Assembly (NCBI RefSeq): GCF_003991565.1
Contig: NZ_CP032819.1
Coordinates: 3,968,001 to 4,032,000, forward strand
Source: Butyricimonas faecalis
GTDB taxonomy: Bacteria; Bacteroidota; Bacteroidia; Bacteroidales; Marinifilaceae
Reading direction: 5' to 3'
Length of the DNA stretch: 64,000 nucleotides
Part shown: piece by piece, positions 9,006 to 19,491 of the stretch
Layout: the number at the start of each line of letters is the position of its first letter
How positions within the stretch are numbered: position 1 is the first letter of the stretch
Program-made: the position numbers and the translations under genes
The notes under the pieces: generated by a model
Told to the model about the DNA's origin: nothing
The model's database searches: none
The model's input: only the letters and a program-made list of their open reading frames with translations

Positions 9006-9590
9006 ATGGTTGTAGAAAAAATTCAAATAGAAACCTCAGAAATAGATTTGAAAGATGCTCAAATTTTCAAGGCTATTTTTAATATGTTCTATCCCCGGGC
9101 TTACGCGTTCACGCTAAAGTTACTCCGGGATGAGGTGGTTAGTGCGGATATTACACAAGAAGCTTTCCTTTATATGTGGGAAAAAGCGTATCGTTTCCCG
9201 GATTTAATATCGTTTAAATCTTATTTGTATAGTTGTTTGAAGAATAAAACGTTGAACTATATCCGGGATCATCGGGTGGAACGAAACATGAAAGAGTTGG
9301 AAGATGTTTTCGTGGATGACGTTTCGATCGATCATTTGGTTATTGAGCATGAGCTAAAAGCCAGAATACTGGAAGAGATCAATAAGTTGTCGGATGTGAA
9401 GCGGGAGATTATGCTGTTGCGCATGAAAGGATATAGCTATGACGAGATATCGGAGGAATTATCTTTGAGTATTAATACGATAAAGACACATAAAAAACAG
9501 GCATATAAAGATTTAAAGATCCATTTGTCGGATTATAAACAATGCCTTTTGGTATTGGTATCGTTGTTTGTAGCATGTTTTTGTAATTGA
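9006..9590 (+). CDS. ECF RNA polymerase sigma-70 factor
   Basis: A 194-residue extracytoplasmic-function sigma factor that should direct transcription of the uptake genes behind it. Region 2 is seen around FYPRAYAFTLKLLRDEVVSADITQEAFLYMWEKA and region 4 as LSDVKREIMLLRMKGYSYDEISEELSLSINTIKTH with a helix-turn-helix. A hydrophobic tail (CLLVLVSLFVACFCN) ends the protein. A TTG-initiated extension is open upstream, but the ATG at 9006 gives the normal family start. The FecR anti-sigma gene begins 15 bp downstream, the usual Bacteroidetes sigma/anti-sigma/SusC order. Confidence 0.9.
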   Translation: MVVEKIQIETSEIDLKDAQIFKAIFNMFYPRAYAFTLKLLRDEVVSADITQEAFLYMWEKAYRFPDLISFKSYLYSCLKNKTLNYIRDHRVERNMKELEDVFVDDVSIDHLVIEHELKARILEEINKLSDVKREIMLLRMKGYSYDEISEELSLSINTIKTHKKQAYKDLKIHLSDYKQCLLVLVSLFVACFCN

Positions 9591-9604
9591 TAAAAAGTAT
9601 ATTC

Positions 9605-10765
9605 ATGAAAAGAATGCGAAAGGATATAGAAATTAGTGATTTGATTTACAAATTTCTTCGAGGCGAAACCTCAAAAAGCGAGGATGAGTTATTGGAGGCG
9701 TGGTGTTTGGAGCCGAGGAACCGGAAATTATTCATGGAACTTCGGGATGCGAATCATCTTTACGAGGGGGTAACGGATATGTGTAATGTGGATACAAGTA
9801 TACCTTTTGAAAACGTGAATGCCCAAATTCGGAAAAAGAAACGTGTACATTTGATGAAGTATGTTGCGGGTGTCGCAGCCGTATTGATGGTAGGCATGGT
9901 ATTTGTTTTTTTTATGGAAGAGGAGAAAAATGAGCCGGTAAGACAAGTGCTACTTTCTTCTGTTTCAAAAGGAAAAACGGAGTCTTTTGCAACGTTAGTG
10001 ACAACATCGGGAAAGGTGGTTTACTTGGAGGATTCAGTAAAGCAAGAGTCTTTAAAGGAGAGAAATAAAGAAACATTGAAACCGATCGAAAATGAATCAG
10101 ACCCGCAAGTTATTCCGACACAGGAAGTAGAGTATAACGTGTTGACAACTTCGAAACAGGGAAATATAAAAATTGTATTGTATGATGGCAGTCTTGTGTG
10201 GTTGAATGCCGGAAGTGAATTGCGTTACCCGAATACATTTGTGGAAAATCAGCGGGTGGTGTACTTGAAAGGAGAAGCTTATTTTGATGTGACAAAGGAT
10301 CGTTCTCATCCTTTTATCGTGAAAACGATCTCTTCGGAAATCAGTGTGTTAGGAACAAGTTTTAACGTGAATGCCCGAGAAAACTCATGTGTTACAACCT
10401 TGGTGGAAGGGCGTGTGCGAATGAAACACGGGATAAAGGATAGTGTGGAGTTGCGTGCGGGACAACAGGCTTGGGTTGCTGGAACGGAGAAAATCCGAGT
10501 TCAGGAGGTTGATACAAGATATTATACAAGTTGGATGAACAATATGTTCGCCTTTCGGGAAACCTCCTTACGGGAGATTGCTACGGTGTTAGAAGACTGG
10601 TACGAGTGTAAATGTCGTTTTGAGAGTGCCGCATTGGAAAATATTCCATATACGACGATGGTGGAAAGGTATCCTGATGTGGATAGTGTGCTACAGATAT
10701 TGGCGGGAACAGGTGATTTCCGGTACACGAGAATTGGTGATATAATCATTATAAAAGAAAAATAG
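9605..10765 (+). CDS. FecR-family anti-sigma factor
   Basis: A 386-residue inner-membrane regulator that holds the adjacent ECF sigma inactive until the outer-membrane receptor signals. The N-terminal cytoplasmic part (DLIYKFLRGETSKSEDELLEAW) is the sigma-binding region, one membrane helix lies around residues 82-103 (YVAGVAAVLMVGMVFVFFM), and the periplasmic FecR domain contains GSLVWLNAGSELRYP and VVYLKGEAYFDVTKD. A DUF4974-like C-terminal domain that can contact the STN domain of SusC follows. The ATG at 9605 was preferred to a TTG overlapping the sigma stop. The next gene is a SusC with an STN domain, as expected for trans-envelope signalling. Confidence 0.9.
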   Translation: MKRMRKDIEISDLIYKFLRGETSKSEDELLEAWCLEPRNRKLFMELRDANHLYEGVTDMCNVDTSIPFENVNAQIRKKKRVHLMKYVAGVAAVLMVGMVFVFFMEEEKNEPVRQVLLSSVSKGKTESFATLVTTSGKVVYLEDSVKQESLKERNKETLKPIENESDPQVIPTQEVEYNVLTTSKQGNIKIVLYDGSLVWLNAGSELRYPNTFVENQRVVYLKGEAYFDVTKDRSHPFIVKTISSEISVLGTSFNVNARENSCVTTLVEGRVRMKHGIKDSVELRAGQQAWVAGTEKIRVQEVDTRYYTSWMNNMFAFRETSLREIATVLEDWYECKCRFESAALENIPYTTMVERYPDVDSVLQILAGTGDFRYTRIGDIIIIKEK

Positions 10766-10830
10766 GCAAAGAGCCTTCACTCCCTTTACCTATTTCTTAC
10801 TCATTAATTGTAATAATTAAAAGCAAATTT

Positions 10831-13800
10831 ATGAAGAAAAAACCGATTTGTTACACTTTCAGAGAGTGTATTTTTAGAAATGCCGGGTTTTTTAAGCGAT
10901 TCCTGGGTTTGTTATCTTTGCTTGTTATTGGCAATATCGGAATTGTCATGGCACAAGAGGTTCCAAAATTTACCGTAAATTTTAAAAATGCCTCGTTGGT
11001 AGAGGTTTTTGATTATTTCGGGGGAAAAAGTGATTACAAGTTCACGTACAACAGCGAAAGCGTGAAAGGGGAAAGTAAAAAGATTTCTGAAACTTTTAAA
11101 AACGCCACTTTGCAACAGATTCTTACGAAGTGTTTGGAGGATACCCGTTTCAGTTTTGAGATTGTGGGAAAGAATGTGGTGATTTCTTTGAAAAAACAAC
11201 CCGATGTGAAGTTGATAGAGATTTCCGGTAAAGTCGTGGATGAAAACGGAAATTCTGTTCCGGGAGCCACGGTGCTTATCCAAGGAACCTCTCAGGGGGT
11301 TGTTACCAATATTGAGGGACAATATCGGATTAACGTGCGGCCTACCGATATTTTGCGGGTGTCTTTTATTGGTTATAAGACAGAGATCGTAGAATTGAAA
11401 GGACGAACAAAAGTCAATGTACGATTGACCCCGGATCAGCAAAAATTGGATGAGGTACAGGTCGTTGCATTCGGTACGCAGAAAAAGGAGAGCGTTGTTT
11501 CGGCTATAACCACGATTCGTCCGATGGACTTGAAATCATCCAGTAGTGACTTGACCACAAGTTTGACCGGAAAAATTGCCGGTATTATTGGTTGGCAAAC
11601 GGGAGGTGCTCCTGGTGCGTTGACAGAAGAAGAGATGAATACAAAGTTTTACATCCGAGGTATCAGTTCTTCTAATGGAGCGTCCGAACCGTTGATTTTG
11701 ATCGACGGGGTAGAATCTTCCCGTTTGGACTTGGCTCGTATGGTTCCAGAGGATATTGAAAGTTTCTCCGTGTTGAAGGATGCTTCCGCTACGGCGATGT
11801 ATGGAGCCCGGGGGGCGAATGGAGTTATTTTGGTGACCACAAAAAAAGGTGAGGCGGGAAGCGTGTACACCTCTGTGCGTTACGAAGCGGTGGCTTCTAT
11901 GCCAACGAAAGAGATCGAGGTGGTAGATCCGAAAACTTATATGCGCATGTATAATGAAGCCTTGTTGACGCGTAATCCGAATGCTACTCCTGCTTATTCC
12001 TTGACAAAAATTGAGCGCACCGGTGACCCGAGGTATCCCTCCTACGTGTACCCTGCGAATGACTGGTATGATATTTTGTTTAAAGATTACTCTGTAAACC
12101 ACCGCGTGGGAGTGAATGTTCGCGGAGGTTCGGAATTGATGCAATATTATGCATCCGTGAATTACACGAATGATCAAGGTATGTTGAAAACGGACAGGTT
12201 AAACCAGTTTGATGTTAATATTAAGAATTCCACTCTTTCCTCGCGTATTAATTTGAATGTGGATCTGAATAGTGCTATTCGTTTATTAGTCAACACGTCT
12301 TTTTCTATAGATAAATACCATGGCCCTTTGGCAGAAACATCGGAAGCTTATGCCTTGGCTTTTAATGCATCTCCGGTAGATTTCGCACCGACTTATCCGG
12401 GAGATAAGCAATATGGTTGGCCTCATTTGCGTTTTGGAAATATTCCCGGGGGACCTGATTCCGGAGTAAAAAATCCTTATGCAAGCTTGCAGGCCGGCTA
12501 TAAAGAAAGAGGGCGTTATTCCGTGACAACTCGTGCCGAGTATATTCATAATTTATCTTCTTTGGTGAAAGGTTTGGAACTTCGAGCTTCCGTGTCGCTT
12601 TCGAAAACGGGATATGATATGAATGCTTTTTCGACCCAGCCTTTCTATTATTGGTTAAACACGGAAAATGGTGGTTATGATTTTGAAACGGGTGAACATA
12701 CGTTGACTTTGGTGAAAAGCGGCCGTCGAACATTACAGCAACCCATGTCGGGAGGAACGGCAGCTTCATCCACGACACAATGGGTATATGAAGGACGATT
12801 GCTTCATACGGCAGCTTGGGGGGGAGCGGATGCAACTCTCCATCAGACTTCATTGACAGCAGTATTTCAAGCTCAACAAGCTAATTCTGCTCCGAGTAGA
12901 GAGTTGTTTAACAGTTTTGAACAACGTAACTTAAGTTTCTCCATGCGGGGTAGTTATGGATTCTTGGATCGCTATTTTGTAGAAGCTAGTTTTGGTTACA
13001 ACGGTTCGGAACGTTTCACGAAAAATAATCGTATGGGATTCTTTCCTGCCGTGGGTGGAGCTTGGTTAATCTCCAAAGAGAATTTTATGCAGAACATTTC
13101 TAGCCGGATCTCTTTCTTGAAATTGAGAGCATCATGGGGAAAGGTTGGTAACGACGGTATCATTAAAGATCCTCGTTTTGTATATATGCCGGAGATTGTA
13201 ACGACAGGTTTTAAATCATTCGTGTATCCTGATGCAGGAATTGATGATCCTTTCCATCGTAAGGAGGTGAAAAATTATGGGGACCCGGACGTGAAATGGG
13301 AAGTTTCGGAACAAATTAACCTTGGTTTGGAAACCCGTTTGTTTAAAGACATTTTGGAGATCAACGCTGATTTTTATCAAGAGATTCGTCACAATATTAT
13401 TGAAAGTCGTACCGTGCTCCCCGCCAATATGGGGGTTGAAGTGGCTCCATTGGATAACATGGGTAAAGTTCGCTCCCGGGGAGTTGATTTGTCGGCTAAG
13501 GTTCAACATGCTTTTTCCAAAGATTTTTGGGTAATCTTTAATGGAACGTTTACTTACAGCAAGGCTATTTATAAGGAATTGGAGGAAGCTTTTGATAAAC
13601 CTCGTTGGCAATGGAAAACAGGTCATGAACTTTCACAAGAGGTGGGTTATATAGCCGAAGGTCTTTTCCGCGATCAGGCCGAAATAGATAATTCTCCTCA
13701 GGCCAAAACAACGTCTATGCCCGGAGATATTCGCTATCGTGATGTGAATGGAGATGGAGTGATCGATATCGAGGATGCCGTGCATATTGGTTTCCCGACA

Positions 13801-14319
13801 ACACCGCGTTTCGTGTACGGGTTCAGTGGTTTTATCAACTACAAAAATTGGGAATTTAATTTTGCATTCCAAGGATCAGGTCAACGCGGTTTCTTTACTC
13901 GACCGGACGCTTTGTCTCCATTTGTTGGTAATCATGCTATGTTGAAAGCTATTTATGATAGCCACTGGACTGAAAATACTACAGATAACCATCCTTTCTG
14001 GCCGCGTCTTTCTACTCAGAGTATTACGGTTAATAACCCTCAAGAGGATTGGTATAATCAAAACAATACAGAGGTTCGTAAGTCTACCTATTTCATGCAA
14101 GAATGTACTTTTTTACGGTGTACGTCACTGGAATTGGCTTACAATTTGCCACGTACCCTATGCCAGAAATTGCGAATGCAAAACGTGAAATTCTTTACAC
14201 GAGCTAATAATCCTTTTATGATTACTAATTTCAAATTATGGGACGTAGAATTAGGCGAATACGGGTTTAACTATCCGATACAGAAAACCTACGCAATAGG
14301 AATAAATGTCAGTTTCTAA
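10831..14319 (+). CDS. SusC/RagA-family TonB-linked receptor with STN domain
   Basis: A 1162-residue outer-membrane TonB-dependent transporter. After the signal sequence (about 1-42, ending MAQEV) comes an STN domain (about 48-120, FTVNFKNASLVEVFDYFGG), which relays substrate binding to the FecR anti-sigma. A carboxypeptidase-regulatory-like domain follows (SGKVVDENGNSVPGATV), then a TonB-box-like EVQVVAFG, the plug (SVLKDASATAMYGARGANG) and a long beta-barrel with an aromatic C-terminus (GINVSF). It imports an unknown substrate captured by the SusD lipoprotein encoded 17 bp downstream. No glycoside hydrolase lies nearby, so the substrate need not be a glycan. Confidence 0.94.
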   Translation: MKKKPICYTFRECIFRNAGFFKRFLGLLSLLVIGNIGIVMAQEVPKFTVNFKNASLVEVFDYFGGKSDYKFTYNSESVKGESKKISETFKNATLQQILTKCLEDTRFSFEIVGKNVVISLKKQPDVKLIEISGKVVDENGNSVPGATVLIQGTSQGVVTNIEGQYRINVRPTDILRVSFIGYKTEIVELKGRTKVNVRLTPDQQKLDEVQVVAFGTQKKESVVSAITTIRPMDLKSSSSDLTTSLTGKIAGIIGWQTGGAPGALTEEEMNTKFYIRGISSSNGASEPLILIDGVESSRLDLARMVPEDIESFSVLKDASATAMYGARGANGVILVTTKKGEAGSVYTSVRYEAVASMPTKEIEVVDPKTYMRMYNEALLTRNPNATPAYSLTKIERTGDPRYPSYVYPANDWYDILFKDYSVNHRVGVNVRGGSELMQYYASVNYTNDQGMLKTDRLNQFDVNIKNSTLSSRINLNVDLNSAIRLLVNTSFSIDKYHGPLAETSEAYALAFNASPVDFAPTYPGDKQYGWPHLRFGNIPGGPDSGVKNPYASLQAGYKERGRYSVTTRAEYIHNLSSLVKGLELRASVSLSKTGYDMNAFSTQPFYYWLNTENGGYDFETGEHTLTLVKSGRRTLQQPMSGGTAASSTTQWVYEGRLLHTAAWGGADATLHQTSLTAVFQAQQANSAPSRELFNSFEQRNLSFSMRGSYGFLDRYFVEASFGYNGSERFTKNNRMGFFPAVGGAWLISKENFMQNISSRISFLKLRASWGKVGNDGIIKDPRFVYMPEIVTTGFKSFVYPDAGIDDPFHRKEVKNYGDPDVKWEVSEQINLGLETRLFKDILEINADFYQEIRHNIIESRTVLPANMGVEVAPLDNMGKVRSRGVDLSAKVQHAFSKDFWVIFNGTFTYSKAIYKELEEAFDKPRWQWKTGHELSQEVGYIAEGLFRDQAEIDNSPQAKTTSMPGDIRYRDVNGDGVIDIEDAVHIGFPTTPRFVYGFSGFINYKNWEFNFAFQGSGQRGFFTRPDALSPFVGNHAMLKAIYDSHWTENTTDNHPFWPRLSTQSITVNNPQEDWYNQNNTEVRKSTYFMQECTFLRCTSLELAYNLPRTLCQKLRMQNVKFFTRANNPFMITNFKLWDVELGEYGFNYPIQKTYAIGINVSF

Positions 14320-14336
14320 TTTAAAATCAATATAAA

Positions 14337-16286
14337 ATGAAACGTTTATTATTCTTTTTTATAATATCATTCTTTCTGCTCTCCGCTTGTGATAATTGGC
14401 TGGATGTTGTGCCGGAAGAAGACTTAACGACGATTGATACAGATTTTGAAACTCGGGATGAAGCTGAAACATGGCTTCGGAGTTGTTATGTGTTTTTGCA
14501 GGAACCATTTGGTTTTTCAACAAATATTGCTTTTACGGGAGCTGACGAGGTCGTGGGCGATGATTATGCACGTAATTTGGGATATATTGACGGACTTGCC
14601 ATTGGTGCCGGCTTACAAAATGTGTTGAATCCTTATGGAGATATTTGGTTGAGAAAAGGTAGTTATGAAGGGACTCCGGCAAGGTCCGATTTTTATACGG
14701 CTATCGCGACATGTAATATATTTATTGATAAAATAGACCAAGTGTATAACATGGAAGAGATAGAGAAACGTGAATGGAAAGCTGAGGTTAAAGCAGTGAA
14801 AGCGTATTACTATTTTGAGTTGGTTCGTCATTACGGTCCCATCATTTTAGTACCTGAAAATATAGATCGGAATGTTCCGGTTGAAGAGATGAAGGTGCCG
14901 CGGAGTCACGTGGATACTTGTTTTAAGGCGATTGTACGTTTGTGTGATGAAGCGGCTGAAGTGCTTCCTATATTCAATGATAAAAGTACAGAACGTCGTT
15001 GCTATTTCAACAAAGAGGCTGCATTGGCTCTTAAAGCCAGAGCGTTGGCTTATCAAGCATCCCCACTTTTTAATGGAAATCCTGATTATACGAATTTTGT
15101 AAATAAAAATGGAGAACCACTCTTTAGTACTACAGTGGACAAGGAAAAATGGCGGCTTGCCGCTGAGGCTGCTGAGGTTGTTATAGAACTTTGTAAAGAA
15201 AGTGGGAAAAAATTAGTGGATAATCAGACGGCAGTTACACCCCTACAAACTCACATGGCTAATATAGAGGCTTCTGTGCAAACATTCAATTACACTAGCG
15301 ATGAGGCTTTGTTGATGATAAAAACTGCTCCGTATGATTATGACATGTCATGGCAATATTATATACCTAGCGTGAAAAATGATCCGAACAAGAACTTGCC
15401 TGGAACCTGTTTAAGCCCGAGCATGAAGATGGTCGAAATGTTCTACACGGAGAACGGTTTACCTATCAGCCAGGATCCGGCTTGGATCGGGAGTGGTAAT
15501 CCTTACAATCTGGGAGAGGAAACCGATCCGAAATATACTGATGTGGTGATGTTGGGGAAGACAATCCCGAATTTACATCGTCGTCGTGAACCTCGTTTTT
15601 ATGCGAGTATCGCGAGCGATCGTACCTATTGGCGATTGGGACGTACCACATCTAGTCTTCAAGAAGTGGTCGCCTATCAAGGAGAAAACTTCGGATTACA
15701 AGCTAAAAGAATTACTTCAACGATACCTCAGAATTTGACCGGATATTGGGTGAAGAAGTGGAGTTGTTCCAAAGTGGAGCTTTACACGTATTCGAGTGGT
15801 TTAAAAGGTATGGGTACAGCTCCTTATCCGGTGATTCGTTTGGCAGAGATGTATTTGATCGCTGCAGAAGCTTGGAATGAGTATGGCGGCAATAATGCAA
15901 AAGTATATAAAAACCTCAATGTAATACGTAAGCGGGCTGGAATTCCTGATGTGGAGGTATCTTGGAAAAATGCGAAAGACAAAAGTAAGGTTACTGAACA
16001 AAATGGATTACGGGAGATCATTCAACAGGAATGGAATGTTGAATTTGCCTTCGAAGGTATGCGCTTTTGGAATTTACGTCGTTGGAAAACCGCTAATATC
16101 GAGTTGAATGAAAAATTGTATGGATGGAATGTGGCCGGTAATCGGGCAGAAACTTTTTATAATAATGGTAAAGGACCTGTAATTGTTTATTCAGGTAATA
16201 CTTTCGTGGCTCCGCGTGATTATTTCTGGCCAATTCGGAGTGAAGAAGCAATAACCTCCGGTTGCGTGCAAAATCCGGGATGGTAA
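14337..16286 (+). CDS. SusD/RagB-family surface lipoprotein
   Basis: A 649-residue nutrient-binding lipoprotein, longer than the usual 500-600. The signal peptide ends in the lipobox LLSAC with Cys18 lipidated. The SusD start pattern DNWLDVVPEEDLT and a central TPR-like helical region (AEVKAVKAYYYFELVRHYGPIILVPE) are clear. The C-terminus has the family motif AFEGMRFWNLRRWK. It forms the extracellular lid of the SusC transporter encoded just upstream. Ligand specificity is not readable. Confidence 0.94.
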   Translation: MKRLLFFFIISFFLLSACDNWLDVVPEEDLTTIDTDFETRDEAETWLRSCYVFLQEPFGFSTNIAFTGADEVVGDDYARNLGYIDGLAIGAGLQNVLNPYGDIWLRKGSYEGTPARSDFYTAIATCNIFIDKIDQVYNMEEIEKREWKAEVKAVKAYYYFELVRHYGPIILVPENIDRNVPVEEMKVPRSHVDTCFKAIVRLCDEAAEVLPIFNDKSTERRCYFNKEAALALKARALAYQASPLFNGNPDYTNFVNKNGEPLFSTTVDKEKWRLAAEAAEVVIELCKESGKKLVDNQTAVTPLQTHMANIEASVQTFNYTSDEALLMIKTAPYDYDMSWQYYIPSVKNDPNKNLPGTCLSPSMKMVEMFYTENGLPISQDPAWIGSGNPYNLGEETDPKYTDVVMLGKTIPNLHRRREPRFYASIASDRTYWRLGRTTSSLQEVVAYQGENFGLQAKRITSTIPQNLTGYWVKKWSCSKVELYTYSSGLKGMGTAPYPVIRLAEMYLIAAEAWNEYGGNNAKVYKNLNVIRKRAGIPDVEVSWKNAKDKSKVTEQNGLREIIQQEWNVEFAFEGMRFWNLRRWKTANIELNEKLYGWNVAGNRAETFYNNGKGPVIVYSGNTFVAPRDYFWPIRSEEAITSGCVQNPGW

Positions 16287-16322
16287 AAACAAATGACAGT
16301 TAATAATTAAATAATATGATTT

Positions 16323-17693
16323 ATGAAATACAGCATATTTTTATGGATATTCCTGCTAGGTTGTTTGTCGGCTTGTAAAGACGATGACAATGAGGGATTC
16401 GACGTGCCTGTCGAATTCACGGCTCTTAGTTTCGATGCGGTGCCGGGTGGAGCTGTAATGCGATATAAATTGCCTGATAATGAGGATATTTTCGGCGTGC
16501 GCGTACGTTACACGGATGCTTTTGGAGAACAGCTATATAAGGACGGTTCGTATCTTAGTGATACACTATTGTTAAGTGGATTCACGGAAGCGCGTGCAGA
16601 TGTTCCGGTACAGATTTCTTTCTTTAATAGTAACTTGAAGGAGTCGGGAATGATAGAAAAGACATTTAGTACGAAAGCTGCTGCAACCGTGGCCCTTTTC
16701 GATAATTTGACGGTAAATCCTTTTTGGGGAGGTTTCAACGTTACCTACTTTTCTCCGGAAATTGTGAGTGGTATGATCCATGTGTTTTACGTGGGGACCA
16801 ATCCTTTAACACATGAACAGGATTCTATATTGATGGGAAGTTATCCTATCTCAGAGGGGGGAGATACGCTTAATTTTGAGATGCAACAGTCGATGGACCT
16901 CGTTGACGTGGTGGTGCGGACGGATGATTATGCGGGGCATCGTGTGAAGCTGCAAGTGTATGAGAAGATTCCGCGTTTAAGGATGACAACCTTGTCTTCT
17001 ACCGATTTTGATTTTGATTTTACGGGAAATATTTTAGAAGACGAGACGTATGAATTTGGCAAAAAATATCTTTTTGACGGTAAAAAGAAAGGGGATGATC
17101 GTCGTAAAAATATCATGAATGGAGAGCGATACAAATACTCAACTTTTGTGGCCGGACCTCAGGCTTTTAATGAACGCTTTATTGTGGATTTACGTTCACC
17201 TCAAATTCCGGCAGCTATAAATCTTTATGCGTTTTTAAAATTTAACGGTTATTATCCTTATCGAGTTTCAGCACATCCTTTCCCGAGTGAAGTGTGGAGT
17301 GGTTATTATACATCGAGGTTGCCTAGTAAGGTAAATGTTTATGGAACAAATGACCCTAATCCTCGAAATGTTGATTTGTCCTCTTGTGCAATTTTGTGTA
17401 AATTTAAGGACACACCTACTTTCGAAACAGGTTTCCGTGAATCTTGGTGTGCCTATTCGGATTGTGCGTATGGGCGTGGAGATGTGGAATACCAAGATGT
17501 TACGGATGATGTGTTTAATGCTGCAGATCCGATTGTCCTGAATTTGTTATGTAATTATACGGGTACGGCTTACCGTTATTTGATTTTTGTAGTAGAGGAT
17601 ACATACGATAGTTTGCGTTGGAGTGGACAGGAAGAAAATCCCTTGGAGTATGTTACGTTTGATGAATTGGAAGTATGTGTAAAAGCAGAGTAA
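16323..17693 (+). CDS. DUF4959/DUF5000-type surface lipoprotein
   Basis: A 456-residue lipoprotein with lipobox LSAC (Cys18) followed by an acidic KDDDNEG stretch, the kind of signal that sends Bacteroidetes lipoproteins to the cell surface. The N-terminal part (VEFTALSFDAVPGGAVMRYKLP) reads like a fibronectin-like DUF4959 domain, with a DUF5126-like middle and a DUF5000/discoidin-like beta-sandwich at the end. Such proteins follow SusD in many loci and are thought to help bind ligand at the surface. It sits 36 bp after susD in the same operon. The domain calls are from memory of the family pattern. Confidence 0.72.
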   Translation: MKYSIFLWIFLLGCLSACKDDDNEGFDVPVEFTALSFDAVPGGAVMRYKLPDNEDIFGVRVRYTDAFGEQLYKDGSYLSDTLLLSGFTEARADVPVQISFFNSNLKESGMIEKTFSTKAAATVALFDNLTVNPFWGGFNVTYFSPEIVSGMIHVFYVGTNPLTHEQDSILMGSYPISEGGDTLNFEMQQSMDLVDVVVRTDDYAGHRVKLQVYEKIPRLRMTTLSSTDFDFDFTGNILEDETYEFGKKYLFDGKKKGDDRRKNIMNGERYKYSTFVAGPQAFNERFIVDLRSPQIPAAINLYAFLKFNGYYPYRVSAHPFPSEVWSGYYTSRLPSKVNVYGTNDPNPRNVDLSSCAILCKFKDTPTFETGFRESWCAYSDCAYGRGDVEYQDVTDDVFNAADPIVLNLLCNYTGTAYRYLIFVVEDTYDSLRWSGQEENPLEYVTFDELEVCVKAE

Positions 17694-17712
17694 ACGAAGA
17701 ATCAATAAAATT

Positions 17713-19371
17713 ATGGAAAGAAAATTATATTATATTGCATGGTTGTTTGCGGCGCTTTTTGTGATAGGCTGTGAGGACCTCGAAGATACATATGATGAAT
17801 ACGCTGGTGATGGCATGATCCGTTACGTTGGAAAATGTTCAAACGTAGAGGTGCAGCCGGGATGGGAACGGTTACGGGTAAGTTGGAAAAATAATCTTGA
17901 TGCAACTATTAAAAGAGTGAAAATCTCTTGGCAATCGGAAGAGGACAGCGAACCGTTCGTGCGTTATATTGATCGGCAGGCAAACGAAAATAATGCCGGT
18001 TTGATGGACACGATTTATATTGAAAATCTGAAAGACGTTGTTTACACGGTAAGAGTTAGTAGTCTTTCTGCCGATAGTACGGAGTCGTTAGTGGAAGAAA
18101 AGTACGGTCGCCCTTACTCTGAAAGTCACGAGGATTTACGATCCTTTACTCGTGGAATTATAAATTTTTATAAATTAGGAGATAAGTTGGCTGTTTGCCT
18201 GGATGAAAGCAATGAAAATTTGAAGGAACTTATCCTAACTTATCGAGATACGAGAGGGAATGTGCAAGAATGGGATATAAAAGATCACATGGACGATTCG
18301 CTTGGCATGAGAAGTTGGACGGGAATTGTTCCGATTTGTCGTGATTATATGTTCTTGTTGCCGGAGGAAGAAGGCGTGGGCATTGACTTTAGTCAAGCGC
18401 TCACGATAAAACGACGGGGATTACTTGCCGGTTGTATAGACGAAATCAAGTTTACAGATGAGGTCTTGGATTTGAATGAAAGAGTATGGTCAACGGCATT
18501 CTCTCAATTGATGCTAAAAAATTACGGAACGAATTGGGAAAATGAAGTTGATCGGATCGAGACGCTTGAGTTAGACTATAACATGCCCGTGTTTCAGGAT
18601 TTGATGTATTTCCCGAATCTTAAAAAGGTCATCCTTGGTAAAAATCGTTATATGGCAGGAACGTACGCGACCTCTCATGCGAGTACTACGGATGAATATG
18701 TGGGGTTAACTACATTACAATTTTTGATGGATACTCGAGAGGGATTTACGGTAGAGCGCTATAATAAACATTATTTCGGGATGGATAACATGTTTTATAT
18801 GGATTATATTGCATTTTATCAAATGTTGGGAAAATTGAAGCGTAATTTTTCTTTAACCGAAATGGGAGCATCGAATCTGGATAACGCTCCTTCTGTTACC
18901 CCGCTTAACACGGAGGGATGGGTAGTAACTTGTTCCGATACGGTTTACAATGGGTACAAGGCAAAGGGAGCGGCATGGTTGCTTGATGATGATGCCAACA
19001 CGTATTTCGAACCGGGCCAAACGTTAGGAGCTTCGGTAATCGAGGTTACTTTCGATATGAAGAGTGAACAAGTCGTGCATGGTTTTAAAGTCATGCAATA
19101 TACGCGTAACGACGAAGGAGACCAGGATTATTTGTTGTCGTCTATAAAGATAGAATTCTCTAATGATGGTTATATATGGAAATTGGCTACCAATGAGGAT
19201 GGGGCGATTACGATAGGTAATGCTCCCGGTGAGGTAACTTATATTAATATTCCTGAAAGCAAACAGGAGGCAGTACGTTATGTGCGCTTGTCAATGGGTA
19301 ACCAGCAGGTAGGTACGGTCAGCAATTCTGCGTTGTGCAATTTGCGTCTAGGTAGTTGCATGCCTTATTAG
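17713..19371 (+). CDS. DUF4998-type lipoprotein with discoidin-like C-terminus
   Basis: A 552-residue lipoprotein (lipobox VIGC, Cys20, then acidic EDLEDTYDEYAGDG). The N-terminal region resembles DUF4998, with repeated beta-sandwich patterns such as VQPGWERLRVSWKNNLD. The last 150 residues look like an F5/8 type C (discoidin) fold: they carry TYFEPGQTLGASVIEVTFD and end VRYVRLSMGN. Discoidin folds bind sugars or other ligands. It follows the previous lipoprotein by 19 bp and is closed off by a strong hairpin, so it ends the SusCD transcript. The likely role is surface ligand binding. Confidence 0.7.
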   Translation: MERKLYYIAWLFAALFVIGCEDLEDTYDEYAGDGMIRYVGKCSNVEVQPGWERLRVSWKNNLDATIKRVKISWQSEEDSEPFVRYIDRQANENNAGLMDTIYIENLKDVVYTVRVSSLSADSTESLVEEKYGRPYSESHEDLRSFTRGIINFYKLGDKLAVCLDESNENLKELILTYRDTRGNVQEWDIKDHMDDSLGMRSWTGIVPICRDYMFLLPEEEGVGIDFSQALTIKRRGLLAGCIDEIKFTDEVLDLNERVWSTAFSQLMLKNYGTNWENEVDRIETLELDYNMPVFQDLMYFPNLKKVILGKNRYMAGTYATSHASTTDEYVGLTTLQFLMDTREGFTVERYNKHYFGMDNMFYMDYIAFYQMLGKLKRNFSLTEMGASNLDNAPSVTPLNTEGWVVTCSDTVYNGYKAKGAAWLLDDDANTYFEPGQTLGASVIEVTFDMKSEQVVHGFKVMQYTRNDEGDQDYLLSSIKIEFSNDGYIWKLATNEDGAITIGNAPGEVTYINIPESKQEAVRYVRLSMGNQQVGTVSNSALCNLRLGSCMPY

Positions 19372-19381
19372 TTGGTGAATT

Positions 19382-19414
19382 AAGTTTATAGAACCCGACG
19401 GGTTCTATAAACTT
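19382..19414 (+). terminator. Terminator after the SusCD lipoprotein genes
   Basis: AAGTTTATAGAACCC pairs perfectly with GGGTTCTATAAACTT across a 3-nt loop, followed by AAATTTTT. This 15-bp stem separates the lipoprotein genes from the two thioredoxin-fold genes, which may therefore have their own promoter or depend on readthrough. Confidence 0.75.
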
Positions 19415-19491
19415 AAATTTTTACAATAATACTTGATAGACAGTTCGGTATAGATAACCGGGTAAAAGGAGCATGGGATTAAAAATAAAAA

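Noticed and set aside
11536..12177. 213-codon minus-strand frame inside the first susC
   Set aside because: It is antisense to a strong, fully annotated SusC frame and shows no domain of its own.
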